Positions 48,907 to 55,152 of a DNA stretch of 55,152 bases are shown in pieces. The notes under the pieces are model-generated. The model ran no database searches. It saw only the letters and a program-made list of their open reading frames with translations, and was not told the origin of the DNA. Each line of letters begins with the position of its first letter. Position 1 is the stretch's first letter. This stretch comes from CAIUPE01 sp037131735. Its GTDB lineage: Bacteria; Pseudomonadota; Alphaproteobacteria; Rhizobiales; Beijerinckiaceae. A program made the position numbers and the translations under genes. The stretch is taken from contig JBAXQM010000016.1 of NCBI GenBank assembly GCA_037131735.1, forward strand, positions 1 through 55,152, in the 5' to 3' direction.

Positions 48907-50514
48907 TTAGCCGCGGTTAAGGGCCCGATCCGCTTCTGTTTCGGGTATCCACCACTCAAAACCGCGCCCCGTTTGATGATAGCGCGGCCAAGGATGTTCG
49001 ATCGGTGCGGGGTAGTCGCACCAGGACGCTTCCCAGGACGTTCCGCCAATCCCGCCGCCGGTCCGGCGCTCGAATTCCTCACGCGCGGCCTGTCGAAAGG
49101 CCCCGTCGGCGATAATGTCGAGAAGAGTCAGCCCGATGGTTTTGGCCGCCGTGTTGAGCATCGGATCAATCGTCTCATTCATGCCGCCGAGCGCATTCAT
49201 CACCCAATCGGGGTAATTGAATCCATTTGGTGCTTTCAAAGCAGGACGCCCGATGTAAAGCCGCACGGTCGGCGCGTACCAGGTCATGTCGGTGTAATCG
49301 TCCGATGTGTAATGCGTTTGCCATGAGGGAATCTCGGCACGGATTTTTTTCTCGGCCTCTTCAGGATCGATCAGACGTTCGATCTCGTCAATGAAGGGCT
49401 TGCCCATTGGTGTGAGCCCCAGCTCTTTCTGTATTGCTTGAGCGGCTTTGATCGCGGCTCCTTCAAATCGCGGTGCACCAACACGTTCCAGATTCAAAAA
49501 AGTCCGGCGCGCCATCGCATGATTGGCCAAGCCTTGACGCGATTTTGAAACCCAATGTTTTTTCACTGTGCAATGGGCCGCAAGCGCTGCGGCATCGGCT
49601 GTGCGATCAAGTACTGCGAGAATTTTATCAAGCATCGCGCGCGAAGGCGCGCGGATCGCGTACATGATCTGCGCCATTTGCGCAGGCAAATTGTCCGCAG
49701 TGGCTTGGCCGGATGCGAGGATTGTCTCATTAACCGTCCATGTGCCCGAATGCGGTAACATGTGATCACGTGCGGTCTTGGCGAGTGTGAACATGGTTGT
49801 GACCGCATCATTCGCGCCCGGTGCGCGCGCCATCGTATGCGCGGCCGGTATTGGATTGCCGGCATTCGAAAGATTGGTGTCTTCTAACCAGCTTTCCGGT
49901 GTCTCGCAGAGAAACTCGTAAATGATGCCATAATAGGGGCCGCAATGCGTGTCCCATCGACACGTATTCGCATAAGGCAACATATAAAACGGATGAAAGG
50001 AGACGATGCCATCAAGCCCGTCATAATACCCTTTCGCAGCATGGATCGGCTTTGAGCCACGCACTTTTTCAGCAGGCTCACCCATGAAGCGTAGCGTGCC
50101 AGCGATGTTATGTTTTTCCATCGCAGCTTTGGCGGCAAGAACACCACCGAGCCCGCTCATACCCAAAGCCGAATGCGGATCGGTATGACCGCCCGCAAAG
50201 CGCGAGAGCCCGTCACGCGGTGCGCGATAGGGCGCTGCCTTTTGGCAATTGCCCGGCACCGCATCATATTCCGCATAGGTCATGGCGGAGGGGCCTGGCC
50301 CGTTCGACCAGCGTGCCGAGAAGGCCGTCGGCATGCCGCCCGAGCCTTCCTCGACCGTAAAACCCTCAGCGCGCAGGCGCTCGATATACCAACGGGCTGA
50401 GCGTTCTTCGCGCCATGCGGTCTCGCCAAATTCGAAAATCGTCCGGTTCCAGGCCGATAACTCGCCCATGCGCTCGTCAACCGTGGTGATAACGGTTTGG
50501 CTTGTGTCCGACAT
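48907..50514 (-). CDS. M20 family amidohydrolase
   Basis: 535-residue peptidase M20D/AbgB-like hydrolase of acyl-amino-acid or carbamoyl-type amides. Visible parts: AEYDAVPGNCQKAAPYRAPRDGLSRFAGGHTDPHSALGMSG near residue 80-120 and the GTLRFMGEPAEKVRGSKPIHAAKG segment, where the more usual PAEE dyad reads PAEK. The middle domain should be the dimerisation lid. ATG at 50514 has GAGGGAG about 8 nt upstream. Divergent from the alpha-hydroxy-acid oxidase across 117 bp. Confidence 0.87.
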   Translation of the reverse strand: MSDTSQTVITTVDERMGELSAWNRTIFEFGETAWREERSARWYIERLRAEGFTVEEGSGGMPTAFSARWSNGPGPSAMTYAEYDAVPGNCQKAAPYRAPRDGLSRFAGGHTDPHSALGMSGLGGVLAAKAAMEKHNIAGTLRFMGEPAEKVRGSKPIHAAKGYYDGLDGIVSFHPFYMLPYANTCRWDTHCGPYYGIIYEFLCETPESWLEDTNLSNAGNPIPAAHTMARAPGANDAVTTMFTLAKTARDHMLPHSGTWTVNETILASGQATADNLPAQMAQIMYAIRAPSRAMLDKILAVLDRTADAAALAAHCTVKKHWVSKSRQGLANHAMARRTFLNLERVGAPRFEGAAIKAAQAIQKELGLTPMGKPFIDEIERLIDPEEAEKKIRAEIPSWQTHYTSDDYTDMTWYAPTVRLYIGRPALKAPNGFNYPDWVMNALGGMNETIDPMLNTAAKTIGLTLLDIIADGAFRQAAREEFERRTGGGIGGTSWEASWCDYPAPIEHPWPRYHQTGRGFEWWIPETEADRALNRG

Positions 50515-50631
50515 GGCGCAACTCCCTCTGCATTTTTTCTCACTATGCCCAGCGTGTGACGGGCTTCTCAAGACCCACAAACCGCTTTAGCTATAGGGCC
50601 AACAAGAAAATCCGTTTCGGGGAATGATGCG

Positions 50632-51792
50632 ATGTCCGCTGTTGATGCCTGCCTGACCATTGCCGAATTGAAAGACCTCGCGCGCCGCCGCGTGCCAAAG
50701 ATGTTTTTTGATTATGCGGATTCAGGCAGTTGGACCGAGAGCACCTATCGCGCCAATGAAAGCGATTTCGCTAAAATTCTCCTTCGCCAACGCGTCGCGG
50801 TGAATATGGAAGGCCGCTCGCTTGCCACCGAAATGCTCGGCGAAAAAATTGCGATGCCTGTGGCATTGGCACCCACCGGTCTGACCGGCATGCAGCACGC
50901 CGATGGCGAAATCAAAGCCGCGCGCGCCGCCGAAAAATTCGGTGTGCCCTTCACACTGTCAACCATGAGCATTTGCTCGATCGAAGATGTCGCAGAGAAC
51001 ACATCAAAGCCGTTCTGGTTTCAACTTTATGTGATGCGTGATCGGAAATTCATCGAGCGTTTGATTGATCGCACCAAAGCGGCAAAATGTTCTGCACTTG
51101 TTTTGACCATGGATCTTCAAATCTTGGGTCAACGCCACAAGGATTTGCGCAATGGTTTGTCCGCACCACCAAAATTTACACCGAAACATATTTGGCAAAT
51201 GGCGACGCGTCCGCAATGGTGCCTCGGTATGCTTGGCACTCATCGCCGCACCTTCCGCAATCTTGTCGGTCATGTCGATAATCTTGCGGATCTGAGCTCG
51301 CTCTCGGCTTGGACCGCGCAACAATTCGATCCGACATTAAGCTGGAATGATGTCGGTTGGATCAAAGATCGTTTTGGCGGCAAGGTGATTGTGAAAGGCG
51401 TTCTTGATCCGGAAGATGCAAAACTCGCGGTCTCGCATGGCGCAGATGGGGTCATCGTGTCCAATCATGGCGGACGTCAGCTCGATGGCGCGCCATCTTC
51501 CATTCGCATCTTGCCTGAGATTGTCGAAGCTGTCGGAGGGAAAGCCGAAATCTATCTTGATGGCGGCATTCGCTCTGGCCAAGACGTGTTGAAAGCGCTC
51601 GCACTCGGGGCGAAATCAACCTTTATTGGTCGTCCGTTTTTGTATGGACTCGGCGCGGGCGGTGAAGCAGGTGTGACACGCGCGCTCGAAATCATTCGCA
51701 AAGAGATGGATATAACCATGGCGCTGTGCGGTGAACGCGATATCAAGAATATCGGCGCGCATACGATTTATAAAAACGAGTTGGTAAAGTAA
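50632..51792 (+). CDS. FMN-dependent alpha-hydroxy-acid oxidase/dehydrogenase
   Basis: 386-residue TIM-barrel flavoenzyme of the LldD/glycolate-oxidase family. FMN-site stretches are PVALAPTGLTGMQHADGE, FQLYVMRDR, VIVKGVLDPEDAK and YLDGGIRSGQDVLKALALGAK. The catalytic base is H279 in SNHGGRQLDG. L-lactate or a related 2-hydroxy acid is the likely substrate; the exact one cannot be read. It is divergent from the amidohydrolase-permease operon, so a shared regulatory region is possible. Confidence 0.92.
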   Translation: MSAVDACLTIAELKDLARRRVPKMFFDYADSGSWTESTYRANESDFAKILLRQRVAVNMEGRSLATEMLGEKIAMPVALAPTGLTGMQHADGEIKAARAAEKFGVPFTLSTMSICSIEDVAENTSKPFWFQLYVMRDRKFIERLIDRTKAAKCSALVLTMDLQILGQRHKDLRNGLSAPPKFTPKHIWQMATRPQWCLGMLGTHRRTFRNLVGHVDNLADLSSLSAWTAQQFDPTLSWNDVGWIKDRFGGKVIVKGVLDPEDAKLAVSHGADGVIVSNHGGRQLDGAPSSIRILPEIVEAVGGKAEIYLDGGIRSGQDVLKALALGAKSTFIGRPFLYGLGAGGEAGVTRALEIIRKEMDITMALCGERDIKNIGAHTIYKNELVK

Positions 51793-51857
51793 CCGCGCGT
51801 TTTCAATTCGAAAGTTGAGACGCGCTTAAAGCGCGCCTCATAAATTGCCGTGCGATG

Positions 51858-52106
51858 TCACTCGCCCTTCATAAACGCTTCAACTTTGCCCTTGAGCTTG
51901 ATCGTCATCTGCTTGCCGAAACGGTCTTTGGCCGCGCCGGCTGAAACGCGAACCCAGCCCTCGCTGATGCAATACTCCTCGACATTGGTCTTCTCGACGC
52001 CGTTGAACCGGATTCCGATGCCTTTTGCGAGGAGCGCCTCGTCATGAAAGGGGCTGTCGGGATCGACCGAAAGCCGGTCGGGAAGGGGGGTGTCTTGCGC
52101 CGTCAT
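51858..52106 (-). CDS. DUF3297 family protein
   Basis: 82 aa. LPDRLSVDPDSPFHDEALLAKGIGIRFNGVEKTNVEEYCISEGWVRV and MTIKLKGKVEAF are the signature of DUF3297. Function is unknown. The ATG at 52106 follows GGAGCTCCAGCCTC; the open frame reaching 52196 has no other support. It is convergent with the oxidase gene, separated by an imperfect hairpin. Confidence 0.88.
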   Translation of the reverse strand: MTAQDTPLPDRLSVDPDSPFHDEALLAKGIGIRFNGVEKTNVEEYCISEGWVRVSAGAAKDRFGKQMTIKLKGKVEAFMKGE

Positions 52107-52334
52107 GAGGCTGGAGCTCCAAAATTTAGGCGCCGAAAAAGCCGGCGACTGGATGACTTTCAATACAGAACCCCTTTTTAACCCTTTGACGCACAAGCGT
52201 AAATTGAAAAGAGCCCGGCGTGCAGCTCCGGATTACCCTTACCCCCTGACCGACTATCACTAAAAAATTTCCGACATCGCGACAATTTATCCACCGGAAT
52301 ATTGCGTCTTTTCCCATTCGGAGTTAGCCTAAAT

Positions 52335-52354
52335 CACCGTCAAAGGGTGACGGA
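52335..52354 (+). promoter_or_regulatory. cspA leader hairpin
   Basis: CCGTCA (52337-52342) pairs with TGACGG (52348-52353) across AAGGG, about 15 nt before the start codon and next to the ribosome-binding site. An alternative TCACC/GGTGA pairing overlaps it. The layout suggests a small RNA switch in a cold-shock leader. Confidence 0.4.
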
Positions 52355-52369
52355 GACTTTGAGGACGTA

Positions 52370-52579
52370 ATGGCGACAGGAACTGTTAAGTGGTTTAACG
52401 CGACCAAGGGTTATGGATTCATTCAGCCGGATGGCGGTGGTCCAGATGTGTTTGTACACATTTCTGCGGTCCAACAAGCAGGGCTTTCCGATCTGCAAGA
52501 AAAGCAGAAGATCAGCTACGAGTTGATCATGGATCCCCGCAAGAATAAAACCAGCGCGGGTAATCTCAAGCTGGCTTGA
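52370..52579 (+). CDS. Cold-shock protein (CspA family)
   Basis: 69 aa, a single cold-shock domain acting as an RNA chaperone. KWFNATKGYGFI (RNP1) and VFVHISAV (RNP2) are intact. It has an untranslated leader of up to 170 nt and a strong terminator, as for independent csp genes. Confidence 0.96.
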   Translation: MATGTVKWFNATKGYGFIQPDGGGPDVFVHISAVQQAGLSDLQEKQKISYELIMDPRKNKTSAGNLKLA

Positions 52580-52651
52580 TGCGACTACGCATCGCGGAAG
52601 CGGTGTTCGGCGACCTCTAACAGGTCTATCGACTGTCGTTTTTCCATCCTT

Positions 52652-52680
52652 AAAGGCGCCCACAAGGCGCCTTTATTGTT
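52652..52680. terminator. Rho-independent terminator after cspA
   Basis: AAAGGCGCC pairs with GGCGCCTTT around a short loop and is followed by ATTGTTTT. It is symmetric enough to work for the convergent BKACE gene as well. Confidence 0.88.
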
Positions 52681-52706
52681 TTCTGCCTCTTCTTATGGTT
52701 TTGAAA

Positions 52707-53639
52707 TCAAAAACCAACAGATGCGCTGCCCTTCAAGCTTAGAAGTGCGCGCGCTTCGTCAGGCGTTGCGACAGCAAGGCCAAGCCCTTCAATCAGCGTA
52801 CGCGCAATGCGCACTTGTTCTGCGTTTGATGTCGCGAGTTTTCCGGGGCCCGCCCAAATCGAGTCTTCCAATCCCACGCGCACATTGCCGCCAATTGCGG
52901 CAGCCGTTGCGGCAATCGGCATTTGATTGCGGCCAGCGCCTAATACTGACCAGACATAATTATCGCCAAATAAACGATCCGCTGTGCGCTTCATATGCAT
53001 CACATCATCCGGATGCGGACCAATGCCGCCTAAAATTCCGAACACGGTTTGTACGAAGAGGGGCGGGGTCACGAGTTTACGATCAAGAAAATGCGCAAGA
53101 TTATAAAGATGCGCGGTATCATAACATTCATATTCGAATCTTGTGCCGGCATCCTTCAATGTTGAAAGCACAAATTCGATGTCTTTGAATGTGTTGCGGA
53201 ACACAAGATCGCGTGAGTTTTCGAGAACAATTGGTTCCCATTCATGTTTAAACTCATGAAATCGGCCAAGCATCGGAAACAATCCGAAATTCATTGAGCC
53301 CATATTGAGCGAAGCAAGTTCAGGCTTGAAATGCGCGGCCGGTTGCACGCGCTCGGCCACGGTCATTGATGGCGCGCCGCCGGTTGTCAGATTGATCACA
53401 ACATTAGACGCGGCACGAATGGTCGATAAAAATTTTCCAAACGCTTCGGGCGACTGATCAGGCCGTCCGGTCTCCGGATTGCGCGCATGAAGATGCACAA
53501 TCGCGGCGCCTGCTTCTGCCGCTTCAATCGCTGATTGGGCAATCTCCTCAGGTGTCACGGGTAAATGCGGTGACATCGACGGCGTATGAATTGCCCCTGT
53601 GATAGCGCAAGTAATGATCGTCTTACGTTTCGAAGACAT
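52707..53639 (-). CDS. BKACE / DUF849 family beta-keto acid cleavage enzyme
   Basis: 310 aa. Members cleave beta-keto acids with acetyl-CoA, forming acetoacetate and an acyl-CoA; the founding enzyme is Kce of lysine fermentation. Zinc-site residues are in CAITGAIHTPSMSPHLPVTPEEIA and IVHLHARNPETG, and the later catalytic Glu in RVGLEDS. The substrate side chain cannot be read. It is followed 21 bp later by an SDR on the same strand; together they suggest oxidation of a hydroxy acid then cleavage. Confidence 0.9.
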   Translation of the reverse strand: MSSKRKTIITCAITGAIHTPSMSPHLPVTPEEIAQSAIEAAEAGAAIVHLHARNPETGRPDQSPEAFGKFLSTIRAASNVVINLTTGGAPSMTVAERVQPAAHFKPELASLNMGSMNFGLFPMLGRFHEFKHEWEPIVLENSRDLVFRNTFKDIEFVLSTLKDAGTRFEYECYDTAHLYNLAHFLDRKLVTPPLFVQTVFGILGGIGPHPDDVMHMKRTADRLFGDNYVWSVLGAGRNQMPIAATAAAIGGNVRVGLEDSIWAGPGKLATSNAEQVRIARTLIEGLGLAVATPDEARALLSLKGSASVGF

Positions 53640-53660
53640 GAGAAGCCTTTATGAGTTTAC

Positions 53661-54446
53661 TTATAATGTTTCGACATTGCCATCGACGCCGAGCGATTGG
53701 CCCGAGATATGCCGTCCGGCATGTGACAGCAAAAAGAGAATTGTTCCCGCGACATCGCCCGCGGTCACCATGCGCCGCATCGATACGCGATCGAGATAGG
53801 TCTTTTCCATCTCTTCATAAGAGACGCCCGTTTGTTCGGCGCGTGCTTTGATGACATTGGTTATGCGCGGCCCTTCAACGATACCCGGTAAAATCGCATT
53901 CACGCGAATATTGTCAGGTCCAAGTTCTTTCGCGAGCGATTGGGTAAATCCAACCACGCCCCATTTGGCTGCTGCATAGGGCGTACGAAACGCATAACCC
54001 AAGCGTCCGGCTGCTGAAGACAAATTGACGATGGAGCCACCGCCTGCCGCTTTGATTAAAGGCACAGCGAGGCGCGAGCAGAGAAATTGTCCGGTGAGAC
54101 AAATCTCGATGGTGCGTGTCCAGTCTTCAGGCGACAAATCTTCAACTTTACCTGTTGGCCCGGCGATGCCTGCATTATTGACGAGTGCATCAAGGCCACC
54201 AAGACTATGCTTCGCATCATCGAATAAGCGCGCGACATCGCTATCCTTTGATACGTCTGCCTTTGTCACGCCTTGCGTGGGATGGGCACGTTTGAAATCG
54301 GCAAGATGCGCCTCATCAACATCGCAAATATGCACGCGCGCCTTTTGCGCAATCAAAAGATCAGCAATCGCGCGCCCAATTCCTGAGGCACCGGCGGTGA
54401 CGATGACACGCGTTCCTTCAGGAAGCGCAAAAGGGTCTGAGTTCAT
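53661..54446 (-). CDS. Short-chain dehydrogenase/reductase
   Basis: Classical SDR of 261 aa. NAD(P)-binding TAGASGIGRAIA (residues about 17-28), NNAGIAGP, and the catalytic set with Ser in NLSSAAG and YAAAK. The acidic residue at the end of beta-2 (ICDVDEA) favours NAD+. ATG at 54446 has GGAGTG upstream; the open frame to 54518 is unsupported. It is first in an operon with the BKACE gene and divergent from the hydrolase, so a hydroxy acid to keto acid oxidation is a reasonable guess. Confidence 0.9.
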   Translation of the reverse strand: MNSDPFALPEGTRVIVTAGASGIGRAIADLLIAQKARVHICDVDEAHLADFKRAHPTQGVTKADVSKDSDVARLFDDAKHSLGGLDALVNNAGIAGPTGKVEDLSPEDWTRTIEICLTGQFLCSRLAVPLIKAAGGGSIVNLSSAAGRLGYAFRTPYAAAKWGVVGFTQSLAKELGPDNIRVNAILPGIVEGPRITNVIKARAEQTGVSYEEMEKTYLDRVSMRRMVTAGDVAGTILFLLSHAGRHISGQSLGVDGNVETL

Positions 54447-54576
54447 GGGCGGCGTCACTCCAGCTTTGCGATTGGATAAGAGCGCGCTATCGTATTCACG
54501 CGCGGTTGTCCGGCGCAAGGGCCCAAAACGGCAAGAGTTTTAAAGGTCAAGAGTTCTAAAGGGCGGGAGGCATAGA

Positions 54577-55152
54577 ATGAGTATCGAAATACGCTTTGAT
54601 GATCCGCAATGGTGCGAGAATGAATATAATCCGCGTTTGCGGGTCAGCGATGCGGCAACCTATCAACCCAAATGGGGTGAGTGGGCAGCTGCGACGCGGG
54701 CGCGGCGCGCTCCGATTGCCGATATCAGTTATGGGTCAGATCCGCGCGAGATCATGGATATATTCCGCGCAAACCAACCTAAGGGCGCATGCCTCTTCAT
54801 TCATGGCGGTTATTGGCGCAGCTTTACGAAGAATGAGTTTTCATGGGTTGTCGATGCGCTCGTCGATGCTGGCATCACGGTTGCGGTTGTCAATTATCCG
54901 CTTTGTCCGCAAGTGACGATTGCCGATATCGTCGTGTCGCTTCGCAAAGCCGTTGTCGCATTGCATGATCGGCATATGACAGATGACGAAAAGAGGAATT
55001 GGGTTGTCGCCGGACATTCTGCAGGCGGCTATCTTGCAGCAGCAATGAGTGCGACGAATTGGTCTCTTCACGGTCTCGATAAGAATACGTTTCGGGGTTC
55101 TGTTCCCGTGTCAGGCGTTTTTGATGTCAGAGCTTTGCTACATACGTCAATC
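54577..55152 (+). CDS. Alpha/beta hydrolase, kynurenine formamidase-like (truncated by window end)
   Basis: 192 codons are visible and the frame is still open at the last base. It begins MSIEIRFDDPQWCENEYNPRLR. The oxyanion motif HGGYWRSF and the nucleophile elbow GHSAGGYLAAA place it in the esterase/kynurenine-formamidase (KynB-like, alpha/beta hydrolase) group. GGGAGG upstream fits the ATG. It is divergent from the SDR-BKACE operon, which suggests a shared catabolic role on an amide or ester substrate. Confidence 0.85.
   Translation, partial: MSIEIRFDDPQWCENEYNPRLRVSDAATYQPKWGEWAAATRARRAPIADISYGSDPREIMDIFRANQPKGACLFIHGGYWRSFTKNEFSWVVDALVDAGITVAVVNYPLCPQVTIADIVVSLRKAVVALHDRHMTDDEKRNWVVAGHSAGGYLAAAMSATNWSLHGLDKNTFRGSVPVSGVFDVRALLHTSI

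Overview
The window reads as the chromosome of an alphaproteobacterium, most likely of the order Hyphomicrobiales (Rhizobiales). The evidence is gene order: glyA-nrdR-ribD-ribE-ribH-nusB-thiL, then hppA / bamE / ubiquinol-cytochrome c chaperone-DUF177-plsX-fabH-ihfA-MerR, enoyl-CoA hydratase-thioesterase-rplM-rpsI, pyrB-pyrC'-plsY-dprA, and ruvX / gatCAB. These are conserved core blocks of that order. The genus cannot be named from the sequence alone.

Layout. 1-262 is a visibly GC-richer segment that does not look bacterial: 21-bp tandem repeats, a pyrimidine-rich stretch ending in CAG, then about 29 codons resembling the start of an ER-type HSP90 (GRP94). It is probably an assembly chimera. 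354-9555 holds one-carbon, riboflavin and thiamine genes, an MFS transporter and a K+-independent H+-pyrophosphatase. 9641-14643 holds envelope, lipid and regulatory housekeeping genes. A tRNA-Pro(GGG) at 14741-14818 has a second copy of its 3' end 123 bp downstream. 15039-21334 holds small conserved proteins, haem A synthase, a universal stress protein with a perfect FNR/FixK-type box, O-acetylhomoserine sulfhydrylase, an AT-rich orphan membrane protein, a CoA-binding protein and an enoyl-CoA hydratase. 21475-27334 holds two tiny membrane proteins, a thioesterase, ribosomal proteins L13/S9, two c-type cytochromes, an RcnA-like exporter, a double cold-shock protein and a DUF192 protein. 27385-34411 holds topA, divergent from pyrB-pyrC'-plsY-dprA. 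34417-40908 holds an AEC carrier, ruvX, gatCAB and a Uma2-type protein.

41177-44362 is an AT-rich accessory island between core genes: two DUF2589-type paralogues with an unknown partner, a strong terminator, two small orphan proteins and a phage-endolysin-like N-acetylmuramidase. This is the best candidate for an undescribed system. 44385-47237 holds a DedA protein, two glutathione S-transferases and a methyltransferase.

47356-55152 looks catabolic. An NCS1 permease is co-oriented with an M20 amidohydrolase, divergent from an FMN alpha-hydroxy-acid oxidase. After a DUF3297 gene and cspA come a BKACE (DUF849) enzyme, an SDR dehydrogenase and, truncated by the window end, a kynurenine-formamidase-like hydrolase.

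Two core enzymes carry notable sequence changes. The pyrB-linked dihydroorotase lacks the HxH metal motif, so it is a pseudo-enzyme of the PyrC' type. RuvX has Gly where the DER motif normally has its acidic residue. All functional calls come from reading translated sequence and motifs; no database search was run.
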